From contig JAKZAP010000001.1 of NCBI GenBank assembly GCA_023053575.1, forward strand, positions 19,920,533 through 19,984,532: a stretch of DNA of 64,000 nt, given 5' to 3'. The position numbers were made by a program, and so were the translations under genes. How positions within the stretch are numbered: position 1 is the stretch's first letter; every line of letters starts with the position of its first letter. The stretch is from Branchinecta lynchi. Taxonomy: Eukaryota > Arthropoda > Branchiopoda > Anostraca > Branchinectidae. This document shows, in pieces, positions 22,136 through 34,676 of this stretch. The notes under the pieces were generated by a model. The model saw nothing but the letters and a program-made list of their open reading frames with translations. It ran no database searches and was not told the origin of the DNA.

Positions 22136-25100
22136 TCTTGGCCTTTAGTAAAGTCCGAAATAGAGGATAAAGTGTAGATGGAAGCTTAACGAGCGTTCAA
22201 CCGTCACACTTGTGTCATGCATGACTGCAGATGAAACGAAACGACATTTCCAAATTTCTAGCAGAAATACCCAAGAACTTTCGTTGCTTCCGAGGCAAAT
22301 TCCCCTAGACCAACAAAGAAAACCTTCACAATCAAATCGTTGAAGCAAAAAGAATCGTGTATCACTCGAGGGGAGCGGGAGGTGAACATTGATCGAAGCG
22401 ACATTAACCGCTTTATACCGTGACTGTTTTTGAGGCTAAAACTGTCCACACGAGTTCACGGCGCTGACACTTAATATTAGTGTAACGAAACTGATAACCC
22501 TAGAGCGATTCACTGTTTTAAGGCAATTCGTTTTACTGTCTTGGCAATCCTCTTTACCGTCTTGCAACGATGTGTTCCGATTTCTTTTGCCAAAGATCAG
22601 GACGTCCAGCAAGTTCACAAGAATGGACTTCACCCTAATGCAACGAAAAACTAAAAAACGGTTGGCTTGTCTTGAGAGATTCCCATCTCCCTGTGTGACT
22701 TTGCCAAGTCAGGAACTCAGTTGTTGTTTCCAGTTACACTAATCTTTTTGATAGGGAAGAAGTACAATCACACTTTTTCCAAATAATACACAAAGTAACT
22801 AACAATTTGACCCTGTCGGACTAATGACAATGAAGTGAATTCTGAGGAGGCTTATCGGATAAAGATAAGCCTGAGGATATAGCAACGGAAGAAAGGAAAT
22901 GACTTTCAGTGCCGTATGTGGGCTTACAGAGATCGCAAGGGCCTACTCCTTTTGCTTCACAAATTCCGTGCCCTGTTTCAGTATATACCCGGGACTCGGA
23001 AGTGTCCACAACCTTTTGACCAACCCAACACAGTGGGTCCACTACCATTGCAGACACATTAAAGTATCCTCGGATATATCACCCCTGTCCATTCCATCAG
23101 ATTTGAACTCGATATTTCCTTAACTTCTATTTTAGCAACGCGTCTACTTTCGTGTGACACAGCTTATTAACTTCAAGACGGCGTCAAAATACACCATTTC
23201 TGCTTTAAAATGAAGGCACTCTCTGTATTGAGAACGGCCTCCATATGAGTTTTTCCTAACACCACATTTTTTCCACCTACGACAATTTCATGCACCATGA
23301 CAACTACACGCACATTCAATTCCGCCAGGTTGTTAATAGCCGTCTCTTTGCTGATCGCCGGTCATTTGTTCCGTTGTTCAGTAGCGCGACTTTTCGATAC
23401 CAAAGTGTAAACAGTTTTATCCTTTTGAATATCTTCTTCTACTTTATTATCTTTTTTGCCTACTCTTTACGATGGACCACGGGGGGGGGGGGGTTGCACG
23501 AAGCAAAAGCTGAAGATTTGGTTGGGATCATGAAGAATAGGTTTACATAAAGGCTTTAAAGATTAGGAGCTGAAATATGCACATATTGTTTAAAAATGAG
23601 CGTGTTATTATTCCTGTTGCTTGTTTCCTCCTTTCTACCTAGGGTATAAGGGAAGTGCAACATAAAAATACTAATCTGTTCAGGGCACAGCAAGCGCCCA
23701 AGACACAGGCCCCAAGAAGACACCTTCTTGAACGTTTGCCTTCCTTAATACGATCCATACTAGGCGGTTCCCGTATTTCAGAACATCTACCATTTGACAA
23801 GCCTGGTACTGTGAAGGTCTTTCCAGCCCTGGATCAGAATTTCTTTTTAGAGAAACCCCGCGATTAACTGAGTCTCTTTAAGTCGCCTCTGAATACGCTT
23901 CAGACAATAGCAAGTTACTAACAAAGATATGGGATTGCAGTTGAGCTTTGTATTGAACTTCTGTTTTTGAATCATTTACACATTACAATGAAACTTTATC
24001 AGGACCACACAAGCTCAAAGTCAGGGAAAAGAGATTGCATTGAGGAACGGAATATATTCAGTGTGGTGCAAGGTGATAGTGTACTTAATTAGAGATTAAA
24101 CACGAGAAAGTTCAAAGAAGGGTATTAAGGCCCTTCTCAGGGCAATTGAAGTGAAATACCAATCGGAATTCGAGTTAGGTTTTGCCAAGGGTTCCCGTGC
24201 AAAGATCGACGAGGACCCTTGTCAATCGAAAATGAGTGCATGGACGGTCGTGGTAAATTATCTAGTAGTGCGGTACAGAGTGTCTTCTGATTTCTTCACA
24301 GATGCACATATTTTTTATCCCAGTCAGTAGGCCTATGTAACCCCTTTGTAGGAAATATGATTATGGACTTGTGGAGTCTTGACACGGTATGTCTTCGTTA
24401 ACTATTTCTCTTGAGTCGTGGCGACGTGTACAGAAAGAATGTGACGTTGATCGTCGAGCTAGTCCACATTATTAAACCATGCTAGGCGGAAGGTGGATTA
24501 GCAAAGTGACAGACGGCCTGCTGGAACTGAGTCAGGCTAAGTCAGAGCCAGACATGGAAAAGATACACTAGGAAATGTTGGGTGAAAGGAAACATCTAAG
24601 AAACTCATAAGCAACTTTCTAGGTTCCAAAATTCATTTATTTTAACATTCATTTATGAAGTTGTACGTTGCGACAAAATGTCAGTAGCTTGACCTGGTTT
24701 AATCTACACAAATGAGAAGCTTTGGTTTGATATTCTACGATTTAGAACTTTGGAGCAAATGAAAGTTACTGCGTTGCTGCCTAAAAAAAAAAAGGTCAAC
24801 CTAGGCGAGAAATTACTAAATGCGATAAATCTACGGTACATTGTTTTAAGGCGACAAACTTGCAAAACCCCGACGAGAAGGCGCAAACTCTCCCTACATT
24901 TTGTTGCTGAAATCGGCATAACATAATTAACCTAATTTCAAAATGTTCTTTCACTCTAGGTAGACCTCCCAAACAACTGCTTCAGGCATTTTGACCCGCT
25001 CCGTAACTCCACGTAAAACCGGATTCACGGCAAAGTATCCATCCGAGCTGCAGGCCCTTTCCTCACATGGGCCTACTTTGTACGCCTTAAACTTTTATAC

Positions 25101-25567
25101 TCATTCCCCGCTCCCTTGAACTTTGAGGCATGAAATGACCTTTTTATCTTGCAAAGAAATTTTAATGATGAAACAAACAAGAATACAACAGGACAATTAT
25201 TCAGGCAGGGCGGAGTGTTTTACGTCCGTTTTAAAGAAATCCCCCAAACAACTTGAGGCCCCGTATACCTATCTTTAATTCGCTCCTTTACCCCGGAAGA
25301 TGAAAGCCGTAAAGAACCATTCCTAAGGGAGGTCGTAATCTAAGCTCCGCTAAGGGATGTCGAACATCTTCCAGAGTTTCATGTAAACAAATAAATATTT
25401 TAAGAGTGACTGCAGCTGGAACAAGAATAGACCAGCCAGTTTACGGTATCACAACACTAGATTATTTCTTGATTTGGGGAAGGGAAGAGGGGAGATAAAT
25501 GAGACCGAAATACAACTTGTGAAGCATTAAGTCTGTTGCGAGAGCAACACTTTGGTTTTGTCGTGTG
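22136..25567. other. 3.4 kb with no supported gene
   Basis: No element or domain was recognised. Overlapping frames of 75-100 codons are open on both strands at 22821-23123. The minus-strand one has a Cys pattern (C-x7-C-x2-C) and could be coding, but lacks a convincing acceptor. A run of 12 G lies at 23481-23492. If host exons exist here they are short. Confidence 0.35.
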
Positions 25568-27824
25568 TTTTTATGGCACTTGCCCTTCGGCCAAGTGCCA
25601 TATAGCGATCGCAATTTCTGTCCGTCCGTCGGTCTGTCGGTCTGTCGGTCTGTCGGTCTGTCGGCCTGTCGGTCTGTCGGTCTGTCGGTCTGTCCAGGTT
25701 TTGCTAGTTCGGGCACTTCCACATAAGCTAGGATGATAAAACTTGGCAGGCATATCAGGGACCCCAAATGATTAAGTTGGAAATAGTCACTTCCCCGATC
25801 CGAGCACCGTGGGGGGAGTGGAGGGAGGGGGAATCCGGAATCTTGAGGTATTTTTAACTTTTGAACGGGTGATCGGATCTCGATGAAACTTGATATTTGG
25901 AACGACCTCATGCCTCAGACGACCCACTTAAAATCTGGACCGGATCCGGTGACTTTTGGGGGGAGCTGGAGGGGGCAACCGGAAATCTTGGGAAACGCTA
26001 TGAGTGGAGGGATCGAGATGAAACTTGGTGGGAAGACACCTAGCAAACACTAGATACATCGTTGACATAACCGAGCCGATTCGGGCACTGTGGGGGGGGG
26101 GGGGGGGGAGTGGAGGGAGGGGGAATCCGGAATCTTGAGGTATTTATAACTTTTGAACGGGTGATCGGATCTCGATGGAACTTGATATTTGGAAAGACCT
26201 CATGCCTCAGACGACCTACTTAAAATCCGGACCGGATCCGGTGACTTTTGGGGGGAGCTGGAGGGGGCAACCGGAAATCTTGGGAAACGCTATGAGTGGA
26301 GGGATCGAGATGAAACTTGGTGGGAAGACACCTAGCAAACACTAGATACATCATTGACATAACCGAGCCGATTCGGGTACTGTGGGGGGGGGGGGAGTAG
26401 AGGGAGGGGGAATCCGGAATCTTGAGGTATTTATAACTGTTGAACGGGTGATCGGATCTCGATGGAACTTGATATTTGGAAAGACCTCATGCCTCAGATG
26501 ACCTACTTAAAATCCGGACCGGATCCGGTGACTTTTGGGGGGAGCTGGAGGGGGCAACCGGAAATCTTGGGAAACGCTATGAGTGGAGGGATCGAGACGA
26601 AACTTGGTGGGAAGACACCTAGCAAACACTAGATACATCATTGACATAACCGAGCCGATTCGGGTACTGTGGGGGGAGTAGAGGGAGGGGGAATCCGGAA
26701 TCTTGAGGTATTTATAACTTTTGAACGGGTGGTCGGATCTCGATGGAACTTGATATTTGGAAAGATCTCATCCCTCAGACGACCCACTTAAAATCTGGAC
26801 CGGATCCGGTGACTTTTGGGGGGAGCTGGAGGGGGCAACCGGAAATCTTGGGAAACGCTATGAGTGGAGGGATCGAGATGAAACTTGGTGGGAAGACACC
26901 TAGCAAACACTAGATACATCGTTGACATAACCGAGCCGATTCGGGCACTGTGGGGGGAGTAGAGCGAGGGGGAATCCGGAATCTTGAGGTATTTATAACT
27001 TTTGAACGGGCGATCGGATCTCGATGGAACTTGATATTTGGAAAGACCTCATCCCTCAGACGACCCACTTAAAATCTGGACCGGATCCGGTGACTTTTGG
27101 GGGGAGCTGGAGGGGGCAACCGGAAATCTTGGGAAACGCTATAAGTGAAGGGATCGAGATGAAACTTGGTGGGAAGACACCTAGCAAACACTAGATACAT
27201 CATTGACATAACCGAGCCGATTCGGGTACTGTGGGGGGAGTAGAGGGAGGGGGAATCCGGAATCTTGAGGTATTTATAACTTTTGAACGGGTGATCGGAT
27301 CTCGATGGAACTTGGTATTTGGAAAGACCTCATCCCTCAGACGACCCACTTAAAATCTGGACCGGATCCGGTGACTTTTGGGGGGAGCTGGAGGGGGCAA
27401 CCGGAAATCTTTGGAAACGCTATGAGTGGAGGGATCGAGATGAAACTTGGTGGGAAGACACCTAGCAAACACTAGATACATCATTGACATAACCGAGCCG
27501 ATTCGGGCACTGTCGGGGGAGTGGAGGGAGGGGGAATCCGGAATCTTGAGGTATTTATAACTTTTGAACGGGTGACCGGATCTCGATGAAACTTGATATT
27601 TGGAAAGACCTCATGCCTCAGACGACCCACTTATAATCCAGACCGGATTCGGTGACTTTTGGGGGGAGCTGGAGGGGAGAACCGGAAATATTGGAAAACG
27701 CTATTAGTGGAGGGATCGAGATGAAACTTGGTGGGAAGACACCTAGCAAACACTAGATATATCATTGACATAACCGAGCCGTGCCTACTCGTAACAAGTG
27801 CCATATGAGCTCGTAGCTCTTGTT
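25568..27824 (+). mobile_element. Family B element B3 with seven-unit satellite body
   Basis: The best-preserved B copy. 5' hairpin GGCACTTG...CAAGTGCC (25575-25599); (GTCY)n tract at 25618-25694, mostly GTCGGTCT. The body has seven higher-order units: GACTTTTGGGGGGAGCTGG recurs at 25951, 26243, 26530, 26811, 27092, 27373 and 27653, a period of 280-292 bp with differences mainly in G runs. It ends ACAAGTGCCATATGAGC, hairpin GAGCTCGTAGCTC and CTTGTT. Units are nearly identical, so the array expanded or was homogenised recently. No protein is encoded. Confidence 0.92.
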
Positions 27825-29479
27825 TTCCTAGTCGTCCGATTTTATTTTGTTACTAGAAAACGGCAAGGATCTAACGTGTGCGGTTTTTACAGAAAGTGTG
27901 GACCTCTGGCCGGATTGATGAATGTGATTTTACATTTGTTAGGGTTCGTAGAGCTCTTGCCTGCGGCCAAAAAGGCTTGTCGTCGAGCCAGAGTCTACAA
28001 TGTGTGAAATATGGCGTCGAGTTGTACAGCCTATGTCAAAGAGGACTATCTGTAGTTACGCAGCCAAGCTTTCGTTTCTTCAAACCGCATTTCTGCTTTC
28101 GAGTGGAAAGCTCTGTTTTAGCAGGTAAGCAGGCAAATACCAGTTTCAAGTTGAAGATGGACTAAAATCTGTAAGTGCTAAATATGTGCGACTGTTCCCA
28201 GGCCCCACACCCAATATGTCTTCTTTAAGTGATAAAAAGAAAAAAGTTGTATTTTCCCACGGGTTCGAAAGTGCTCCCATTTCTTGTTTCTGCCCATTTC
28301 TGTTCGCCTTTTTGCAATGGGGATTGAGGAAGAGAAATGGTATCAAATACGCCTCTCAAACTTTAAAAGTTCTCTCACTGCTAAAGAAATTAGAGCTTAT
28401 CCTTTGCTCCTTTCTAAGTGATGATATTACAAAGTTGGCCTATGGCAAAAAGTCAACTTTTGAACTGATACAGATCGATTTCTTTTTTCACGGCAATCGA
28501 TGGACCTTGATGAGATGATCAAAGTATATGTCATCAAATTTTTGGTACAAGAATTCCTTCATGAGATACAACAGCTCGAGAGTTTCAAGGGGTTGAGAAC
28601 TTCAGTAGTAAGGTACACATTGACATATGATGGGGAGATTGAGTTGTAAGTAGGAACTGGTTGCTAGAAGGCGTTCATGAGGGGCTGGAATAAGTGCAAA
28701 TTGGTGCACATTTTATTTGATCCCTATAAATCTGAGGGTAAGGAAATTAGTCTCCATGGTATATCACTGTAACGTAAATAAAATAGAAAAACGAGTTTTT
28801 CGGGGCAATCTTCTTTGCAGGTGTCCTCTTCAGGCTGTAAAAAGCAATATGACAACAGGTTCGTATCTCTTTCTATAGTTTGAGGACCCTTGCCAACAAA
28901 AAACAAAAGCTGAAAAAAAAATTCAGCTGACATCCGTTATGTGCCAGCAAATCCATTTAATTTGATTAAAACTTTCCAGATGTGGCAAATTCACTGAACT
29001 TCAAAATCCTAGCAAAGAATCCAGAATTCGACATTTTTGAGCAAACTACCATGAGTCACATTCAACTGTCTACGTTCCTCGTTATTTTTTTTTCCACTGA
29101 CCCTACCTGACACAATAAAAGAGCCGATATGCAAATATAAGGTCCAATCCTCAGCACCCTTCCCCGCTTAGGAAATTTACCGACTCTACGACAGACACAT
29201 CGTAAGTTTGCAAGATTCAGGCATGCAGTCTTGAAAACAAGAATGGATACCGTATTGATTTCCAAAAATAAAAGAGACCGAAGCTTAAAGGCACAGAAAA
29301 CTTGACTACGCAACTTTCGGCCATCAAACCGACCTGGGAGGCTTAGATAAAGATACAGGGACTTATTGTCGAAAGGATCCCCCCTTCTTTGTTATCTCGA
29401 ACCCCCTCCTTAGTGTTCCCAAAGCTGGCTCGCAGGGCCTTGCCCCTTATGCACTGTAAAAGTTGGCCTTTGACCGTGT
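27825..29479. other. No supported gene; weak exon candidate
   Basis: A 232-bp open segment at 27893-28124 sits between TTTTTACAG and CAGGTAAGC, good splice-site words, but its peptide has no recognisable domain. A decayed copy of the hammerhead-like motif lies near 28798-28848 on the minus strand. Nothing else is recognised. Confidence 0.35.
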
Positions 29480-29540
29480 TTCGGCCATAGTATCGGGATA
29501 GTAGTCAAGAGGTCGTGCGTTCGATTCCTACTCACGGCAC
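29480..29540 (+). other. tRNA-like sequence fused to element A5
   Basis: GGTCGTGCGTTCGATTCCTA (29511-29530) holds a good RNA polymerase III B box (GTTCGATTCC at 29519-29528), and CGGCCATAGTATCGGG ~33 bases upstream is an A-box-like word. It ends CTCACGGCAC and runs directly into the A-family body. This is the form of a tRNA-derived SINE head. A complete tRNA cloverleaf could not be drawn, so it is not called a tRNA gene. Confidence 0.4.
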
Positions 29541-30572
29541 ACAAAGTTGTCCGTCTGTCCGTCCCTCTGTCAGCACGATAACTCTCGAAGGGAATGAGAT
29601 ATTTTGACGAAACTTGGTGTGAGGATTCTTCGAGTCAAGGGAATGGTCGAACTCGTAGATGGGCCCGATAGCTGCATATTTAGCGGAGGGGTTTCGAATA
29701 AAGGTGCGAAAAGCTAATGAGATAGTCTTATAATGGATAAGAAGACATGCTGAACACGAATATGAAAACCGTTTTCTTGCCGGACAAGTAGTTCATCCGG
29801 CATCCGGCCAAAACCGGAAATTTTGTTAAAAGTAAAAGTTCTATCTGAAGTTGATTAGATGTCTGCTTTAGGTGTAAAGAGACATGCTGAATCCGAATAT
29901 GAAAATGATTTTCTCGTCAGGTAAGCAAATCGCCCGGAATCCGGCCACAACCGGAAAATTTGTCAAAAATAAAAGTTTATTTGGAAGTTGATTAGAGGTT
30001 CGACGTAAGGTCAAGGAAACATGCTGAATCCAAATATGAAAACTATTTTCTCGCCGGACAAATAGATCGCCCGGATCCGGCCAAAACCGGAAAATTTCTT
30101 AAAAGTAAAAGTTGTTTATGAATTTCATTAGGTGTTCGATTTTCTATTTTATTTCTCATTTTCTACCTGAACACATGTTCACCACGAATCCGGCTGAAAT
30201 CGGAAAATGTGTTAAAAGCTGAAGTTTTATTGACATAAGGGTAAGGAGATACGCTGAATCCGTTTTTGGACTTCAATTTTTTGCAACACAAGTAGTTCGC
30301 CGGGAATCAGGCTGAAACGGGAAATTTGGCAGAAGTAAGGCAGGAACTTTCGCCAAAGTAGATATGACGCAGGCTATAGACACATGCTGAATCCATATTT
30401 GAACTTGGTCTTCTCAGATGATTACCATTTGCCTTAGTCTATTTCTAAATTTTTTTAAAAAATTGCTCAAGGAGTCTGTCGAAGACTGGATCTCTGTGAG
30501 ACCCGATTTTCAGGATCAGGTCTGGATCAAATATTACATTTTTGGGATCCCATCGAAACCTTTGGTCTTGTT
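29541..30572 (+). mobile_element. Family A element A5 (5' palindrome absent)
   Basis: Begins at AAAGTTGTCCGTCTGTCC, lacking TTTTGGGATCCCAAAACG and ~40 bp; a tRNA-like sequence stands in its place. The rest is typical: GATAACTCTCGAAGGGAATG, TTTTGACGAAACTTGG, about five core units with GACATGCTGAA and CCGGAATCCGGCC, then TTTTTGGGATCCCATCG and CTTTGGTCTTGTT. Confidence 0.85.
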
Positions 30573-30730
30573 TTTCTACTAACTCAAAATTCGAATTCTC
30601 GGAAACTGCAACGGTCGTAACGAGAATTTTCTTACTCTCAATATCGACACAGGATACATTCTTAATATGTCAGCTAGCTCCCCGAGTCAAGTTCGAGTCA
30701 AGTTTCTGTTCCTTTAAGCTTTTTGGTAGG

Positions 30731-31630
30731 CAGGGGCGTCGCTAGCCAAAACTCGAGAGGGGAGGGGGGGGGGGGCTACCGGCACCCTGACGCTCAGTTC
30801 AGCTTTTCGTCACAAACGTAACAGAAAAGTTCGTGAAAACTGCAAGCATTGAATTGCCAAGCTCAGGGGGCGGCTTGAAGGGCTTGGGTGCTGGGGTGAC
30901 TACCTCGCAGTATACTACTGGGATGTCCGGCAAGGCTCAGAGTCATACCGATTAGAAACAAATCGCCAAGAAACACAGCCCAACATGCGGAAAATTTTAC
31001 GAATTTCAAGAAACTTTAAAGCCAGTTTTAAACATCATTCATAATAACAGGAGTTCGCTGGACATCTGACCTTGGCCCGCAGCAGCCTCTAAAGACTGTA
31101 TTTCAAACAGTAATAAAGCGAGCACTATAGGGGGGGGGGGAGGAGGGGGGGGGGGTCACGATTTGATAACTGACTTTTGTCATTCTCGGGAGCTAAAAAC
31201 GCAAGATGTCAATCTGACAAACTGAAAAAAAATAAGACTAAAAATCTCTTCGTATCCAAACAACTAGAAACAGGCAGCCCCATTATGTCATCTGGAAAGC
31301 AGCTCATGGCATACAGCTGTAATTCTGTAAAACGCTTAAAACATAGGACAAGCTCAAAACATATGATCAATATTGGTGCGTCCCCCTCCCCCCCCCCCTT
31401 CGAATCCCCACCGTCTAAGCTGGGTGTCACTTCAGTTTCTTGTTGAGCCTGAACTTGCAGACGTTAGCGAGCAAACTCATTACTGTCCAGTTTAGCTGAT
31501 CTTTTGTGATCGAACGCTCTGGGAGCGCCCAGCTTAGTTTATTTATTTTGAAGTTTAGCTTTGTTATTTTGACTGGGAGTCGCCCAGTTTAGAATTTTTT
31601 TTCTCCCCCCCCCCCATACCGACGCCCCTA
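30731..31630. mobile_element. hAT-like non-autonomous DNA transposon
   Basis: Ends CAGGGGCGTCG (30731) and CGACGCCCCTA (to 31630) are inverted. TTGGTAGG (30723-30730) and TTGGTAGT (31631-31638) flank it as an 8-bp target duplication with one mismatch. Termini beginning CAGGGGCG next to G runs and an 8-bp duplication are known of hAT elements. Runs of G at 30764, 31130 and 31146, and of C near 31390 and 31605, fill subterminal and inner parts. No transposase frame is present, so it depended on another element. Confidence 0.8.
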
Positions 31631-31730
31631 TTGGTAGTATATACGGTAAAACTGGTAAGTTAACCAACATTCAAAAGAAAAGCCCACTTTCACGCAGTTC
31701 ACGTAAACAGGATCCCGAGTCTCAAGATGC

Positions 31731-31905
31731 ATCTTTCTTTAAACTTTAAAGTATGGCTTTTCTTTTCTCCAGTTTTTGAAGGATCCCTCTTGCTTATTCT
31801 GCCTTTCACATTATCATATTCTGAAATCCCCACCTTTCTCTATTGTTTCGTTCTATACCTACGACTTTTTAGCGCTGTTTGAGCCTAGCCGACTACTGAA
31901 AGTCA
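31731..31905 (+). repeat. Dispersed repeat family M, copy 3
   Basis: GGATCCCTCTTGCTTATTCTG, CTGAAATCCCCACC, TCTATTGTTTCGTTC and GACTTTTTAGCGCTG are colinear with M1 on the minus strand at 2395-2625. Confidence 0.7.
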
Positions 31906-33335
31906 CTCAAGGGAAACTTCGCAGAAACAACTCTCACAAATAAGGATATACGAAGCTTCAAAGTATTATTTCATTTTGGATGGTAGACTACCTCCTCTTT
32001 AGGACTTCTTTTGTTTCACTTGGTTTTCCCATTTTCAACCAACACGCGTTCAGTTTTCAAATATTTTGCGTCCAGCTGCCGCGTCGGAAACAGAGAGATT
32101 GGACAGAGTCGACAGGTGCTACCAAGAAAATTACTCATTTCTCTGATCGACAGCAAGCACCATTACATTCGCCAGCACGTCTAGTGCCGATCCTACTTTC
32201 CCAGTTGTATCCTTATATAAATAACACTGTCAACTGCCATATAAAGAAGCACCGCAAGAAGCGCGTTCATGTTTTGTTCCTTACACTGGTTGTAATACTT
32301 GTTGTACAGGCCAGTTAGAAAACAAGTCTTTTAGAAGGGTTTTGCGTAGGCTTTCTGTCAACCTTCAACATGTTCTCAACACTGCAAAAAGGTAGACAAC
32401 TGCAACGCTGTTCAAATGAGGATTTTTTTTTTCTGCCGGAGACAGAAAAATGCACTATCAATTCTATCTGCCTAGAATTCTGTACAAAGCCTTCATGTCT
32501 GAACAAACCTACTCGTTTCTCGAATCAATTTCATCCGTCGCAGACTGAAAAGGGTTTAGGGGATCGAAGACCAACTTGAGAATTGGGAGTGAAATGTATC
32601 CGATGTCGTAGGAATTGGGACGAGATAAATTGATTACCAGTTAACTCTTTCCAAGTACACTTCGTGTCGGAGGCAGTCGTTAATCTTCTAAGGGGGAAAG
32701 AAGGTTCCCATTTCAAAGCCTGTAAGTGCGTTAAACAACAAAATGGATGAGGAAATCGGCATTTTTTCTGTTCAATTCATTTCCATTCAGTTTAATTTAA
32801 AAACAGAACCTCGTTTTTGTTGCCTGCTGCAGGTCCACTTCTCGGCCGATTCCGGACTGATTCTTTCTACATCCGTTTTTGCACTGCAGCGCTTCCGAGG
32901 AAGACGGCAGCGGTTCCGAGGAAGACGGCAGCGCTTCTCGAGAATCACGGACTTGCTCCCCGACCAAGTCCGTGCTTCCCTGCGAGATGCTGCAGCGCTC
33001 CCGCTTCAATCAAGAAGAAAGTGAATCCAAAAACGCATATTATGCAAAAGCAAAGAAGTGCTACAGCAGCGATGCGGCAGCGCTATTGCAACAAAAACGA
33101 GGCTCAGATAACAGACCCGCCGCTTGGTTGTTTTTGCGTCACAACAAAAATCTACAAGTATATACAGTTTTTGGCATTTATAACGACGTCTTCTCAGATC
33201 AGAAAGATTCCCAGTAATGACAGGTCGCATATATCGTCGCTATCACGCATTAATGGGTCAAGCAATATTTTTCTAAATGTTAAGGAGAATTAAAAAAATG
33301 TTTTAAAAAACCTATTTTTCAACCGATCTTGGTGA
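31906..33335. other. No supported gene; 21-bp minisatellite
   Basis: At 32890-32935 the word CAGCGNTTCCGAGGAAGACGG is repeated twice with a third partial unit. It produces an acidic Ser/Glu/Asp peptide in one frame and an Arg-rich one in another; three plus-strand frames and one minus-strand frame are open across 32743-33293. This is characteristic of a simple repeat rather than proof of coding. Confidence 0.45.
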
Positions 33336-34118
33336 TTTTTTATGGCAATTGCCTTCCGGTCAAGTGCCATACACCGATCACTTTTCCGTCGGTCTGTCGG
33401 TCAGTCCGGTGTTTGCGAGTTAGGGTACTTCTAGATGTGCTAGGACGATGAAAACTTGGCAGGCATATTGTTGACCCGAAACTTGGAAATAGTCACTTGC
33501 TCGATCCGACCGTCGTGGGGGGAGGGAGGGGAGCCGGAATTCGGAATTTAGTGACAAGCATAACTTTCGAACGGGTGATCGGATCTTAATGAAACTTAAT
33601 ATTTGGAAAGACCTCATGCCTCAGATGTCCCATTTTAAGTCCGGACCGTATCCGATGAATGTGGGGGGGGGGGGGAGTCGGAGGGGGAAAGCGGAAATCC
33701 TGTGACACGCTTAGAGTTGAGCGATCGTGATGTAACTTGGTGGGAAGAACACGCACAAGTCCTAGGTACATCACGGACAGAACCTGAACGGGTTCGTGCA
33801 CTGTGGGGGGAGTTGGAGGGGGTTCCGGAATTCCGGTGATACGAAGTTAAGTTACTTCCAGGTGGGCTAGGACAAAGAAACTTGGCAGGCAAGTCAGGGA
33901 TCTAACCACACTAGCCTGGAAACGGTCAACTTCCCGATCTGACCACCGTGGAGGAGTGGAGGGAGGGGAAATCTGGAATCTTGAGGTATGTCCCCTATCC
34001 ATTCTTATCTCAAGGGTTTTGCTTACAAATGATCACAACAAACACACGAATTGACGAATTCCTGATTTAATCCTCTGACCCAGCCTTGCAAGTGCCATAT
34101 GCGCTTCCAACTCTCGTT
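33336..34118 (+). mobile_element. Family B element B4 (short copy)
   Basis: Starts TTTTTTATGGCAATTGCC, partner CAAGTGCCATACACCG, then GTCGGTCTGTCGGTCAGTCC. It has about three ~141-bp modules (GATGAAAACTTGG, AATGAAACTTAATATTTGG, GATGTAACTTGGTGGG), a G run at 33662-33673, then GCAAGTGCCATATGCG and a decayed 3' hairpin ending CTCTCGTT. Mutated ends suggest an old copy. Confidence 0.85.
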
Positions 34119-34676
34119 ATCTGGAATATCATCTTTCGTTACAGCGGATAGAAGAAACGATCTTTACCGATATAATAATGATTATTATGTCGCTTAGCTC
34201 TTTGTGACCCGTGTTGCTTAGCTTTTTTGAGCAACTCATGTATCTCGGGAATGGTTTGTCGTAGGGCTCTGACGAATTTACAGTAGATGCAGGAGCTAAG
34301 ATACATAGACTTTAGAACCAATAACTCATTTTCACAAAACTGTCGCTTGACCCTTTAATGCGCGATTTCGACGACATGTTCCTCGGATCCCTTGTTAATA
34401 CCACCATTTAAAGGAGTGACACAGATATATGGCATAGAGTAGAGGAGAAACATTACTAGTCGACAGGGTCGATTATTTGAAACAGTACCTGGTGCCTTTT
34501 GCACTGGTACCTTTTCTTTCTGAAATAGTCTAACACCAGCAAGTTTCATCATAACTAGAAGAATCTCTAACCCTTATGACATTGTCCAACCAATCACGCT
34601 CGACATACTTCAGATATCCGAGATTTCTTCTCTACCTACCACGGCGCATGCGGAACCGCTACCTGATCCGACGTTT
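34119..34676. other. No gene recognised
   Basis: Unassigned sequence between B4 and a LINE fragment. Confidence 0.4.

Noticed and set aside
25536..25911. Frames of Ser-Val-Cys-Arg or Asp-Arg-Pro-Thr repeats
   Set aside because: Simple translation of the (GTCY)n microsatellite at the 5' end of B3, open on both strands; not a gene.
27893..28124. Exon candidate between TTTTTACAG and CAGGTAAGC
   Set aside because: Splice words are good, but the peptide has no domain-like pattern and no partner exon was found.
32743..33293. Overlapping frames with an acidic SEEDGSGSEEDGS peptide
   Set aside because: Generated by a 21-bp minisatellite, and open in several frames at once.
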